A stretch of 64,000 nucleotides of DNA from Riptortus pedestris. Lineage: Eukaryota; Arthropoda; Insecta; Hemiptera; Alydidae. Below, in pieces: positions 25,622-41,743 of this stretch. The translations under genes were made by a program, and so were the position numbers. The stretch lies in assembly GCA_019009955.1 (NCBI GenBank), contig CM032228.1, positions 208,176,001 to 208,240,000 on the forward strand, read 5' to 3'. Below the pieces are notes generated by a model. The model worked only from the letters and a program-made list of their open reading frames with translations. It was not told the origin of the DNA and did not search any database. Numbering within the stretch: position 1 is the stretch's first letter; each line of letters starts with the position of its first letter.

Positions 25622-25945
25622 TGAGTTGCCTTAAGGGGAATCAACTAATTTGAAGTTGTACTCATGTCCCTATTTTCGAAAAATTTATTTAATCTCTTTC
25701 AATCCGATAAGCGATGACGGAAATGAGGTCTGTTAAAAATAAAGAAATGTATATATTTGTCTGTTATTTTGTATTGGCCTGAGACGACCATAATTTTTGG
25801 TTGATCGTTTTTGAGCTTGATACTTTAATTTCAAGAAAGTGAAATCGGACCGGAAAGAGGGGAGGGTTTAGGATGGGGAATAAGAAATGTTAAATACCTC
25901 TGGTACACAGAGTCGGTTAAAAAAATGTTATATAACCAATCTCTG
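25622..25945 (-). repeat. R600 dispersed repeat, copy 5 (half)
   Basis: Reverse orientation, palindromic-end half only. It has 'gccttaaggggaatcaacta', 'gttgtactcatgtccc', 'gcgatgacggaaatgaggtc', 'gaaatcggaccggaaagagg' and 'cagagtcggttaaaaaaatg'. The microsatellite position has only a short TATATAT. The other half of the family is absent. Confidence 0.75.
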
Positions 25946-27875
<1,930 letters not shown>

Positions 27876-30074
27876 TTTTTTCTTATACTTATTTATGTAG
27901 AATCAATATCGATATTATTATAGAAATTCGGTCTCTCAACAGCTCGTGCGAGACGGACCTTTACGTAATTTTGCTGTTTATTAACCATATCCGAAACTAA
28001 TGACTTATTGCCTCGATGTAATGAATAACAAGCTCCAATTAATTAAATAAAAGGCCCGCAATCAGCTGAGAGAACAAAATCCCGGAAGTAGAAGCGATAC
28101 CCCTTCCATGCCCCATGGGAATGTACTATTACAGCCCATCGGTCAAAAACTCATCTGCTATGCAACGAGGGCGAAATAGCGATAAGGGGGGACCACCCTC
28201 TCGGTGGGATATAGAGCATGCGCGATCATATCTCTAGCTGACTGCTTCAACAGACCGTCCAGTGAAAGTATAGCTGTGTTATCATCAGCTGATGATGTGT
28301 GTACACAGGCCGATGTCTTATCACTCCCCTTACTATCATCATGGCCCTTTCAAAACCCAGGGACTGCCAGTTGTTACGAAACTCTCTGGGACCGGCTGCA
28401 GTTTAATGCGAGTCATAAATATCTCCGCAGCCATATTTATCTTGATATTAATTCCCTAGTTGGGCAAGGCCTTATAGATCTATCTGATTTTTGAAGTAAC
28501 ATTTTATTTTGCTTTTCCCATAAAAACCCCCATATACGGCTGACTTTTTAGATGAAATATCAGTTTCCATATTAAAGTAACTGAAAATGTTTTTACAGTT
28601 GGTATCCACTTATCAGTTCAGAAAAAGTATGACATTTATTAATACATTTTATTACCTCTGCGAGGAGGAAAATATTAACTCTAACTATTTACAAATCATT
28701 ATGCTTCTGCATAAATATATTTCATGAGGTATTTTATTTCTTTTTGTATTATGTGTCCATGAGGGCAATAAACATATTCTATTTTTCTAGATTTTATTTC
28801 TTTCGGAGCAGTATCATTTTGTTAGCCCTGTGTGTTCTAGTAAACATAGAAAATTTAGTCATGGGTTTGATTCTACAGTGGCGATTCATTTGGTGAAGTC
28901 ACTATATAAAATGGTCTTGCTAGAACATAATCTGCTCGATTTTTTAGTCATCCCCCAAATTTTATCGATAAGAGTAACAGTGATGAAAATAATTAGCCAA
29001 AGCTGGATTTTCTGTCCTTCTTAAAGTTCAAAATTTCTAAACGCAGGCATTTTTTATATTTACCAAGTTAATTTTCTGTCCTTTCGAGTTGTATTCTTAA
29101 AAAAAATAGCTTCAGGGGAGCTTTCAGTTTAAGATTTCATTAAGGTGCATTGGACTAAGATAGTCAGAATTAACGTAATTATATAATATATTAAGTAGGT
29201 AAATATATATATATATAGTATAATTAGTATATTAAGTAAGTAATTACATAGTATAATTAACATTTTTTATTAAAAAAAATATTATATTAATTAATATTAT
29301 CAGGCCATAAGTATGGTATTTAACTTACTACTGTACTGAAGGGAGTCGTGTAAGCAACAATATAACACTTTCTGTAAAATAATTTTGAAAATACTCTCTA
29401 CAAACTGCAAATACAAACTTGTGCTTGTGTTAAAGGTACATTAACTGAAAGGAAATAGTAATTTGTAGACAGTTTTTATTTATTGCAATAATGCGAATAC
29501 ACTCTGGCTTTTATGTGCACGAACGGATAATTCTACAGAGCTGCAGGTAATCTGCTACAGAGAGCTCAAGGTTTATGTAAGAAAGGTATTTTAAAATGAG
29601 CATAGAACAAATAAAATAAAAAATGGGAAAAAAGCATTCGTGGTATTTCTAGCAAACATTCATATGTGTTATATATAATGCTTTTACATACGGTTAACTT
29701 TAATTTAAGAAAAAGTACTGTGGGGAACTAAGTATATTCTGATGACCCTCTGTGGTCGTGATGGGAGATAAATTATCCAGAAAGAATAGTTTCTGAATTC
29801 CCTTTACCTGCTTGGCTTGTGAATACAGTGTCTAATATGTTGAACATTGATAACAGTTTAGTTTTAGATCAAATAAGCCAAACAGGTGTTAGTTGTAGTC
29901 CAGTTCCTTATCGAAGTCGAAAGTATGGTAGAAACTAAGTATGGTAGAACCTTGGCATTTCCGCTGGCTGTTTTTTTTTTTTTTGCCCGCACCACGAAGA
30001 CTTAATAACTTGTCTCGTTCAAAATTCGAGAGGCAGGAAAAAACTTAAGACATTTCAGTTCATCACAAATAAGG
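27876..30074. other. unassigned DNA
   Basis: Contains a 96-codon plus-strand frame at 28204-28494 that I do not recognise, and a short (AT)n near 29203-29217. The rest is AT-rich with nothing supported. Confidence 0.4.
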
Positions 30075-30395
30075 GGTTATGTTCGGTCTCATTACAGGAG
30101 AGCCGAAAAAGGGTCTGGACTCCCTTAAGCCGTTTTGCCCGGATTGGACGAGATTAGTGTAGGTGTGGAAAGCGGGCGAGTTTTTGCCGGGCAAACTGCC
30201 GCTAGGGGTCGTGAGCCAGTCGTAACTCGCTGCCACTCTCGTAAAAGCTACCTCTTCAACCACCGGCTCGCTTATTATTGCGCCCTTGTCAATCTCCTCT
30301 GTCGCCATTATCTCCCTTTTTTAGAGGCTTGCTCAGGAAGGCGCCTCCACCAATTTGCCAGATACTTGGTATTTCCCAATATATAAAAGCGCTCC
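30075..30395 (+). promoter_or_regulatory. GC-rich island ending in a TATA-like box
   Basis: About 280 bp of unusually GC-rich sequence, in otherwise AT-rich DNA, leads into TATAAAAG at 30382-30389. It is open on both strands (about 81-83 codons) without a recognisable domain. A promoter, an old transposon fragment or a decayed exon would all fit. No start codon with good coding context follows. Confidence 0.22.
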
Positions 30396-31995
30396 GATGT
30401 GTATTACACGATCGTATCTTGAAAAGCCACCGTATAAGGAGTTGCACTTCCGCTGAAAACCTTTACATTTTAAGAGCTTTAAAGTTCCTTACAACCTAAA
30501 ATTCTAGACGTTTATATCATAATCAAGAACTTATGATTTTAACAGTTCTAAGTGGATCCTCACAATAATTTGTATTAATACTTAGCAGCCTTCATCAACT
30601 ATAATGACATTCACAGGGATTAAAGCCAGCAGCAATTATCTCTTTGAATTTTCAACTTCAACATCAGCTTAATAAAAAATTGAAATATGTTTTTTAAAAG
30701 TAGTAAACCTTTTACAACCCTTCTACATCTTCCTTTATGAAACAAAACAGGAACGTTATTCATAAAAACCTAATTCTTTTCATTCTCTTAGTGGCGTACG
30801 AGACACATTTTTTTCCATAGGTCATTAAATGTATTATGGTAAACACAGGACGTAAATAGTTTGTTGTAAGATCCACAGTACTTGATAGGTTAGCCTAAAA
30901 GAATTAAAACTAATTGAAGGCAATGTTACACATTCAGTAATGGTCGATCGGAGTGGAGTGATCCAACAGAACCGATAATGCACTTTTTATTACGGGAGAA
31001 ATAGAGAGTAAGCGAGAGTTGTAGTCATAGTCGTGTCATTCAAACAGGTTGGAAGTTCGCTTAGTTTTCGCAACACTTCCAAAGACGTAAGACTCTTTTT
31101 GGCATTGGGGAACTTGCATTTCTTCAGAGGGCATTAACAGACTTCTGTATATCCATGGTTTTTTAAGGGGTACTTTGTAGAAATGTTCTTCAACCCCGAT
31201 GTTCTTCATTACCTTTCTCATCTTTTGTCACCCTCGTGGTCATTCGTTGTCTGTTAATGGGGCGGGGGTGAGGAGGGGTTACCTCTTAACTCTCATTTTC
31301 AATTCTTATGATTCATATAGTGTGAAATAATGATATTGATAGAGCCACTGAAGCTCCAAGGTATTTGATGTTATCCAAACTATTTTTCTAAGTAGCGTTG
31401 AAGACATTCTGCAAATGGGTGAACGTTTCCTTGGAAAAATTAAATATTTGATATTTACTAGAACCAATCCATTTTTGTTTATAATTAAAGCCTTTCAGAA
31501 TGTAATAAACTATTATATTTTCCAATGAAATATAAAATGGGAATTATGGAGGAAGGCTGAACCTAAGGGATGGAATCTTGAGACTGAGAGGAATGATTGT
31601 TACATCCAGATTACGAAGTAACATTAAACAAATATACGGCGGCAAGCCCGTATTTGGAATTAAGGAACAGAAAGAAATTTTAGTTCCACCAATAGAAAGG
31701 AACCGTTGCAGGTGATCAAAAACACTTTGTACTAAGCCTACGACATCCTTTCTATCGTGCAAGCCAATCCATTTGATTTGTGGTACTCTGAGGGACAGTA
31801 TTAAACACACTTGGATATACTTCTTCAGGCGTTGCACCCTAACATATGGTGCATTCCTGTACATCATCAAACAAAACTGCAGCTAGGCGTGGCCAAGTCC
31901 ACCAACGAATCCTAACAGAAAGGGAAAGTGGGCTAAACAGAATTTCGTAACGGGCAATGGAGCGGGCGTCTTCTCAAGGCGGACCACCGCTCTCC
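30396..31995. other. unassigned DNA
   Basis: A 108-codon minus-strand frame at 31544-31870 is the longest frame here outside repeats. I see no motif, signal peptide or repeat in it and do not call it a gene. Confidence 0.35.
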
Positions 31996-31996
31996 A

Positions 31997-32030
<34 letters not shown>

Positions 32031-32080
32031 ACTCCCTCTCCCTCTATTTCTCTATTTCCTTCTCTCTCTCGCTCCCTCTA
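31996..32080. repeat. CT-rich imperfect microsatellite
   Basis: Pyrimidine-rich tract of CT units broken by TTT, ACTCCC and ATTT. Confidence 0.9.
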
Positions 32081-32878
32081 TAGTTCTCTAGCACCAAGAA
32101 GTTAAACACTAGAATGGATCTGGTGCAGCCCAGTAACCTTTTCTTGGTCAATAAACCTGTTTCTCCTTCGGATATTTATATCCATGACAGGAGATAAGTA
32201 CGCTTAAGTATTTACGTCACCGACCCACATTTATAAGGCGATAGAAAATGTTATTACCTTTGCCTACCTTTAAATAACTGCATACGTCTCGATAATTTAC
32301 ACGAAGGCTACGCCGCCGCTTATACCAATTGGTCGTAGATTCGTTCTATCGTAAAAAGCACAGATTCCACGAGCCATATTAGTGATTATCTACCAATTGA
32401 TCAGGAGCTAATGTTTTTCTCATGTTCTTTTTCCTTAAAGCGACTACATCAATAAAGAATGAAATTCCACATTTAATTATATAAAAATAAATTAAATAAA
32501 TGTAAATGAACTCATGAAATTATAAAGAATAATTTATTTCAGACACTTAAGTATAACATTCTTGGCAGTGTCCAGAATCATATAACGAAGATTTACAGAG
32601 GGTTCATAAATTATTTTGTAACAGATGTATTCTTGAAGTCGTGAATACTATAAGACAATAGTGGTGGTCCTCATTTTCAATGAGAATAATAATTGTTCTA
32701 TTGTAAAAGTGAGATACCATTGAACATATTAAATATAAGTATCTTCAAGGACATTTTATTATAGTTTTGTTTATTTTTTAATAATCCAATATTAAAAAAT
32801 TAGGTAGCAGAACAAAACAAATGACTCAAACGAATAGCCTTAAGTGATCTTGCCCACATCTATCCTCCCATTATACGT

Positions 32879-32881
<3 letters not shown>
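32081..32881. other. unassigned AT-rich DNA
   Basis: Nothing recognised. Confidence 0.5.
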
Positions 32882-32940
<59 letters not shown>

Positions 32941-32956
32941 TGTGCTTGTCCGCGAG

Positions 32957-32994
<38 letters not shown>
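32882..32994. repeat. compound (TA)n(GT)n microsatellite
   Basis: (TA)~21, then (GT)~9, a 16-bp unique spacer with CCGCGAGC, then (GT)~18. Alternating purine-pyrimidine runs of this length can adopt Z-DNA or cruciform forms. Confidence 0.96.
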
Positions 32995-32996
<2 letters not shown>

Positions 32997-35900
32997 GGAA
33001 AAGTTTCATATCAAGAAGAATAGCGTCAGTGACTTGTTGAATTACTGAACGTCATAGCTTTGTGATTGGGTGATGATAAAAATGACAGCTGTAAAGTTTT
33101 GCCATATAGATAATTAATATTTAACTATCAGGTAGAAAAGTAATTGATTAAAAACAAACCTCTCACTCAAATCGAAGGATACTTCTGAAGCCATTAGAGG
33201 CTATATATGATTTTCATCACTAAGTGCTAAGTGCTAAATCATATTAGTTAGTAAAAATTAGCCGCAGAAGGTCACGAAGATCTCTTAATAAATATATACC
33301 TTTAACCAGATCAAATAAAAACCATGAAATTTTTAGTCCGGCATAAACAGATTGATGACAGTGCAATCTTTACTGTTTACAAGTTTATTATTTTTCGAAT
33401 GTTTAAAGAAAGTCCAATTATGCAACCCGCTTTTAAATTTTAAGTTAATATCTTAAATTTAGCTTAATTTCTGTTTGGTATAGATTTAACAAGTAAGTAA
33501 CTTTTTCAAAAGACTTGGTATATACTGGGAGACAAATTATACACATTCATTTTTATAGATATGTACTCGGATGGTGGAAACCTTAAAATTTGAAATTTCA
33601 TCAAACTATTGGGATGAGCAATACATCTTGAACTAAAATAGTTTGAATGTCAAAATCCATAAAACATATCAATGCAAGATTTAAGATTTCACGTAATTTT
33701 CGCTTAAGTAATCAAACATGTCTGGAAGAAGTTCAAACTTACATACAACAATCTCTTATCATTGAGCTTTATTGATTACCTTTCAACGAACGCCATGTTC
33801 AAATAACGTGCAACACATTTTTTAGTATCTATTAATATTTCTTATGAAATTTGAATTTTCTAAATTGACACTTTTGAAATACCTTAATATATTAATAATT
33901 ATTTTTCTTGTTCAATTTTTATTCTGACATGAGATGAACAGCAATTTAGTTTGCTCATATATTCAAAGTTTTTATTGGACATCAATTTTATTCAATTAGA
34001 AGATACACTTCACATGTAACACGCGATTTTCGGAGAGTTTACTTCGAAGTAAACTACATGTAAGGAATACTTTGCGGAAATCCGATGGAAACCTTATACT
34101 TGCCCTACATGAACTCCCATTGTCGCCCAGGTCTGCTTTCTCGGGGTGACGTGTATCCTTGTGAACCTCTTCACCTTTCGCACTGGGCCTCTCGCATGGT
34201 CTAGTGACTAACTTATGAGATGAAAGTACTGGCTCTGTTCCCAAGGTGACCCGTGACATGTTTCGAAACACAGCAGCTCTTCTCGGGGAAATCGTGTCAG
34301 GGGTGCTTTGCCACTAAGCGATTGACTTGGAGAAAACCGGAAATACAAATGCCTTTGCGAGCAGGGTGAAATATTTATATTATTTCGGTCAATTGTTAAA
34401 CAGAAAAAAAGTTATCTCGTTTTAGATCTTTGAGCCAAAGGTTGTCATTTCTTAAATATATAAATGTATATTGCGCTTGCTACATTTTCTAGGTTTTTGT
34501 AAATTATTTACTCAAACCTAATGTCTAATAAACTATCATTTCCGTGAAATATTTGTATATTATGTATGGATAACACGATAATGAAATTAATAATAATAGA
34601 GTGTTTCTTATAAGTTTTTGAAGGAAAGATTTTCAATTTCATCTCGAAAAGACGTAAACCCGATTGAATGAAAAATAGGAACTAACAAAGTTGAAGAACA
34701 TGATTTGTTGAGTGACGAAGCCCTTCTGATTTCCACAAGTAGAATTTACACTAATATAGCCGAGTAAGAAGAACGCCCAAGTTCCACCTGACAGTACTGT
34801 TTTATTCCTATGAGTGACAAGACTCCAGTTGACAGATCAGTGTTCCTGTAGACGATTTTCAGTCATGAATGGCAAGATTCCAAGGGTTCAAGTTGATCCA
34901 TATCCATACTTCACTCCAAACACAGCGAGAAAGTTCAACATGAAATTTCACTGGTGAGAAACTTCTCAAATAAGGTAAAAATAATACAGAATTGGATGAA
35001 ATGTTAATTAAATAATACAACAAAAAAGGACATACATTAATCTAATCTTATCAGAATGATGTCGTTGACACGTGACCTGCAGATCATGGGTATTATGAAG
35101 CTATCATGTTGTTTCAATTTCCTCATTAAAAAAAAAAAATGGTTGGCTGATTTCGTTGTCTTGAATGGACTTAAATTTTTATTACCGAATCATTTTTATG
35201 ATTAATAAAGTTGAATATCTGTATAGTTATTTGTATTCATTAATCAGATCGTACCATCCTAGCACTATATATTATGCATTTTGGAAGGGCGAAGGATAAA
35301 GGAAAAACTAATTTTATCTTTTAAATTTGTGATATAGCTTTGGAGTTCAATGGTACATAGGAATGCATGATATGATTGAATAGCATAGCAGAAGATACAA
35401 CTTGTCATAGTATTCAGAGGTTCTTTACAGCAAACGTTTTACAAAGAATAAGGTAGAAGTAGTAGGATAATAAAGTTATGTTGCCGTTTTACAATAACGT
35501 TATTTTTACAGATCTTTGTGACAAATATAGATAATAGATAAAGAAATAATTGATAATAATTTATAACTAAATGTTGCCATCAATTTACTTAAGAGAAATG
35601 AAGTTTCAGTAAGAACCTTGTCATTCCAAAACATTGAAATATCAAATGTCAACCAGGAAGACATTGTCTCCTTCTATTCCCGAAATAAGGAATACCCGAA
35701 TATTTGTAAAGCTATGTTTTATCTTCACGGCCTCCGCGACGTTTCACCTCGAGCTAAGGAATGTTTGGACATCCCTGAGAACGGATGGGAAGAGACTCAA
35801 GAACCATTCCTTGGCAAGATGACGTGTAGAGGCTTGTCACCAAGGCAACAGTCACGCCATCGCCCACCTCAACAAGATTGTCAATGACCGCCATCTGTTT

Positions 35901-36601
35901 TCCTGTTTACACGGAATTATCATAATATGGTAAATATATGTAAATACGTCTTGCTAAATTTCACTTAAGTTGGCGGAAATGGCTTCCTAGAACACATTCA
36001 ATACACCCACGAACAAACTGTTTAACCTGTTCAGGAACCTTAGAAAATCAGTTACTTTTAATTATAATTACCGACCTTAAGCACGAACATAATTTATATA
36101 TATGAAATAATAACAAAAGTTTTACAACAGTAAATCAAATAGAATTGAATAGAAACTAAATCCATCGATTCTAACGTTATCTTTGGTTAATTAAGTGAAG
36201 CACAGTTGGACTTGATCTAAAAACGTTCTAGCGTTTGAATACATATCTGAAATAAGGAAATTACAGCCTTCTCTAGCCACATATAGAACTGAGTTTAAGA
36301 CGTTCAACTCCTCCCACATCAATTTCTATAGTACATTAAAGAAGATACAATTTTGTTGGGGTTAGATGGTATCACCATTGGTTTCATGACACTGGGGCGC
36401 ACCGGACCCAAGAAAGAAGAAGTCAAAAGAGTACCAGTCGAATTACTTTAGGAAGGAACTGAAAAAAGTATTTTTTGGATTATTTGAACTTGTCATAAGG
36501 ATTTATTTTAGAGTGTGTACTTCATTTACCCTTCGGTATTTAATTTATGGGATCTTAGTCACTCTTTCTTCCTCGGAGAGCGAGTTGCTTGCTGATTCGA
36601 G
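32995..36601. other. unassigned AT-rich DNA
   Basis: No gene supported. The block at 33996-34330 is less AT-rich and carries an unrecognised 91-codon minus-strand frame. The frame at 35618-35887 has no domain. Confidence 0.4.
34037..34054. repeat. 18-bp perfect palindrome
   Basis: GTTTACTTCGAAGTAAAC reads identically on both strands. It sits at the edge of the less AT-rich block 34000-34330. Confidence 0.85.
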
Positions 36602-37062
36602 AAAAGTCAGTCACGCAAAGGAACTAAGCAGATATCCGGCGTGCTGATTTGACACACCATTGATCTACTCTCCCCCTATATATTTTTCAGGGTAGAAATT
36701 CGATAAGTAGAAGAGAGGGGAGTATAAACAGCTGAAAAAAATAAAATACGAATAACTCACTTAATAAATATGCTTGAAAAAATGTATTGAACGACAATTG
36801 TAGAGCGTCTGTAGTTTAACAAGATTGATCCTATAACATGTTCTGATAAGACTTATAATAAAGGAGATATTTTCGAAATCCCCTCTCTAAAAATAATTGC
36901 AACAGCTAGAGCGTTAACAGACAAATAAAGATAAGTAGTTTTGAATGGACCTCATTTCAGTCATCTCCTGGTTAGGATTGTTGGACAAATGAGGAAATTT
37001 TTCATAAATTGCGTCATGTGTACAATCATAATAGCTGTTTTCCCTTAATGGAAGTCTCTAAA
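36602..37062 (+). repeat. R600 dispersed repeat, copy 6
   Basis: Starts AAAAGTCAGTCACGCAAAGG and 'aactaagcagatatcc'. The interior is shortened; the block with 'ccactggtccgatttcagcc' is missing. It then has 'cagctagagcgttaacagac' and 'tgaatggacctcatttcagt', and ends in a degraded palindrome TTTTCCCTTAATGGAAGTCT at 37038-37057. No (TA)n tract is present, only 'aaataaagata'. Confidence 0.82.
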
Positions 37063-37831
37063 ATGTTATAGTTGCTATTGTTACAGGTGATAAATCAGGT
37101 TTATTTATAGCACTGGAAGCAAAAGTTACTAAAAGCACTAAGCACTCAAAAATCTAAAGCAGATAAAGCCGTAAATTACTACGAAAAATTATCTGAGTAA
37201 TTGGCTCAACTGGAAGACGAGTTTAATTGTCGAGGAATATCAGGATGAGCTTTCATCAAGGCTATTAAATATGATTAGAGAATCACTGTGTGTAATTAGA
37301 TAACAGGCTGGCAATGCTTCACACACGATAAATAAGTTTTATAAGAACTAATATAACTATGAAATAGTTGCTTTTAAAACAAGCTTTCATGAATTAGTTA
37401 ATTTGTCAAATAGTAGTCTAAAATAGAAGTCAGATATTTTGTTTAATGCTCACACAAACATATTGCGGTTTGTACTTGTCCTTTCGTCCAGCTACTAACT
37501 AACAAGACCAAAATGTCAAGGAAAGGCCAAATTCAGATATTTAGAGCATTAATGCACATAGATAAATAGACTTACTATACGCTTTCAACACACACACACA
37601 GAAATGTCGACAAAAGGAACGTTGTTGTAGGCAGAACATAGGTTGGATGATTACAGAGTATGCAGGTAAAGCATTCCTTTTATACTAAAAATAAGCCACC
37701 AACTTAACTATTTCTTCCTCTTTGAGTTTGCCCACCTTCCTATAAATGTGCAAGTTATAGGCTGATAGTGGGAGGTTGTGTTTGCTCCCTCAATTTAGCA
37801 CATGAATATTCTAATTTTAATTTAGATTAGA
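37063..37831. other. unassigned AT-rich DNA, left flank of Helitron
   Basis: Nothing recognised. It ends in TTTAGATTAGA just before the Helitron terminus. Confidence 0.5.
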
Positions 37832-37835
37832 CTAG

Positions 37836-37860
37836 CAAACCCGGCGAACTCCGTTTCGCC
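37836..37860 (-). repeat. Helitron 3' terminal hairpin
   Basis: A six-bp perfect stem (GGCGAA/TTCGCC) with a six-base loop, followed by GGGTTTG and the CTAG terminus. In Helitrons this hairpin marks the end of strand transfer. Confidence 0.88.
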
Positions 37861-38096
37861 ACCAGATGGCTTCGTTTTATGTAACATTTTGTTTGGTGAT
37901 TAAAAGATTAAGACAAATATTTTTTTTGTTTTATATTTGAAAAGGAAAAATTTGATTTCATTTCACAACAGTAATGAATTCATTTCGATTACAAAAATGA
38001 AGTGTTATTTAGTTGAACTTCTCTAAGTAAATGAAAGTGAATCCAAAGTAAATACTGAATCGAAGCGTTATACGTGTCCGCAAATTATCCGTTTCA

Positions 38097-40224
38097 TTAA
38101 AGTGCTCTTTGGTAAACCACATTTTTTGTTTTTTGGTCTGACGTTAACACAAACAAAGCGGATGGTTTCCCAACTCGTGAACACGCAACGTATAACTGCC
38201 CATGTGAAAAACAATGATTTTCTAAATTTATCCCGCAAACACTAAGCGATTGGCCTTGCGACTTGTTAATTGTCATTGCGAACGCAAGGCGAACTGGAAA
38301 TTGCAATTGTTTGAATTAAAACGGAAGATCAGTCGGAATCATTGGTATTCGAGGAATACATACATTTTCACCTGCGTACTTTCCGTTAATAATGGTTGCC
38401 TCAATCAAATTCGGCATAAGTCTTTTTACCGAAAGTCGAGTACCGTTGCAAAGTTGCGGTGGATTCAAATTACGCAATATCATAATAACTGTACCAACTT
38501 TGAGTTGCAAGTTATGTGGTGGAAATCCTGGTAACTCCAGAGAGTTCAAAAACTCCGTTGGATAATTTACTACATCATCGGGATTTGTTATGGAATCAAC
38601 GGATTTGTATGTCACCAAATCGACAGCAATTTTTGATTGAATGGTGAAATTCAGTGCGTGTACATCATTATTCTTTGCGGCAAGAATTGCTCGTTGACTT
38701 AACCAAGCATAATTCTGATAATTCTCACTAATGTTTGGGAAAACATTTTCAATAAGAGCTAATTGAGAGTCTACTAATCGGCAAAAGTCGTTGGTAAGAA
38801 TAATTAATCCAGATGCCGCATCAACTGGGACTTTTCCATTTCCAACAGCTAACAATTGTTTGGAAAATTGTGCAGCACTTTGATCATTTTGAAGTTGAAC
38901 TCTCATATTAGTGGTTAGCGATAATCATAGGCGTTCCACGGGGAATTACTGGCAACGTCTGTCTGAAATCGCCTGCCAACAATATCATCAAGCCGCCAAA
39001 GATGTTGTTATTTCGCCGAAGATCCTTCAGTGTGAAGTTAAGTGCTTCAAGTGATTTCTTATGTGCCATTGTGCACTCATCCCAAACAATGAGCTTGCAT
39101 TGCATCAACAATTTTCCCATTGCACTGGATCGGGAAATATTGCATGTTGGAGTATCAATTTTGTTTAAATTGAGTGGCAACTTAAGCGCAGAATGTGCAG
39201 TATGACCGCCATCTAGAAGAGTCGCCGCAATTCCAGATGATGCTAACGCCAAAGCTATGTCACATCTTGATCGAATAGTGGCCAAAATCAATGAAATGAC
39301 AAATGTTTTCCCTGTTCCTCCAGGTGCGTCCAGGAAGAATAGACCACCAGTATTATTGTCCACCGCTTGCATTAATGTTTCGTATACTTGTTTTTGCTGT
39401 TCATTCAGCAACGGCACATTATTTCGAACGAATTCCTGCAATGTATCAACATTGTATTGCAGCTCTCGATTTAATTCTTGGTTGAATGCATCGTGCATCG
39501 ATCGATTTGGCGCAATCATTCCTACTTCAATCAGTATCTTGTTTGCAATAGTCAAGCATTGATCCTCATTAAGAATCAATCCTTCATTGTAGATTTCATT
39601 GGTTATTTGGATGTCAGGATTATTCGTTTGAATGCGCAAGCGATGCAAGATATCTTCACATATGTCGTCTTTGTATTTGTTCCATAACTGAATTGGTTGT
39701 GAAGGAAAACATGTGGTGAAGATAATTGCGAACAGTGTTCGTATTTGGTACGCATTTGATGAAACAACTGAATCCGCAAGTGTTAAATCCCAATGAGAAG
39801 CGTTCTCCAGCAAACCCAATAGTTGACATGCTTCTCGATATGTTTGGCATTGGTGGCCATTCACAGTTTTCAAATGCGCAAATGATTTTGGTCCACGTAC
39901 ATTTACCAACAGCAGTCGCAAATAAAAACATTCATCATTTCTAGGATGAACAGTATACATGCGACCTAGTGCATCAGTGGAAAACACCTGTGGCCAATCT
40001 GGAACTGGGGTTCCTTGTTTGCGACGTTGGAATTTCTTTGTTGATTGATTCCAAGTGTAATACTTGAGCATTTCAACGTACATCAGCGTCGCTGCGAATG
40101 GATCTGCTTCACACATTGCAAAGAAGCTAGTCAATGTTGTCGATGGTGGTCTCTCAGCTCGTTGTGCCGCATTAGCCTCAGTGAAGTAAACTCTTTAGCC
40201 ATTTTCCAAATGCACCCTCCTGAT
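38097..40224 (-). pseudogene. Helitron Pif1-type helicase pseudogene
   Basis: C-terminal half of a RepHel protein, the superfamily 1B helicase that unwinds the element during rolling-circle transposition. Pre-helicase region: YFTEANAAQRAERPP near 40150-40190 and TYREACQLLGLLENASHW. Helicase motifs in the 408-codon frame: Walker A APGGTGKT (residues ~270-277), WDECTM (~351-356, Walker B) and AGDFRQTLP (~387-395). The last part has FAMTINKSQGQSL (motif V) and VACSRVG (motif VI). Breaks are a TAA at 40195-40197 inside HLENG*RVYFT, a frame change at ~38908-38922 with an apparent loss of about 20 residues before LTTNMRVQL, and a TAA at 38316-38318 inside DLPF*FKQLQF. It is non-functional. Similarity is clear from motifs; no search was run. 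Confidence 0.93.
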
Positions 40225-40391
40225 TGCTTAATTATTGACAAATTATTGTTCGTTTTGATTTAATAAATACAGGTTAAGTAAGTATGCAATATACAATGAA
40301 TGATAGTATAATGAGGAATATTCCAATAACAGCTGTTACTTTTCTGTATTTTGCGTACTCAAACGATGCACTGAAAACACATGTTTTTTTA

Positions 40392-41704
<1,313 letters not shown>

Positions 41705-41743
41705 ACTCTAATTTATATCACAAATTGTGATATAAATTAGAGT
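41705..41743. repeat. 39-bp near-perfect inverted repeat
   Basis: Two 19-bp arms, ACTCTAATTTATATCACAA and its exact reverse complement, are separated by a single A. This could extrude as a cruciform or fold as an RNA hairpin. No poly-T terminator tract or gene end adjoins it. Confidence 0.9.

Noticed and set aside
31544..31870. 108-codon minus-strand frame as a possible gene
   Set aside because: No motif, no start context, no neighbouring gene structure; this length is within chance for a less AT-rich block.
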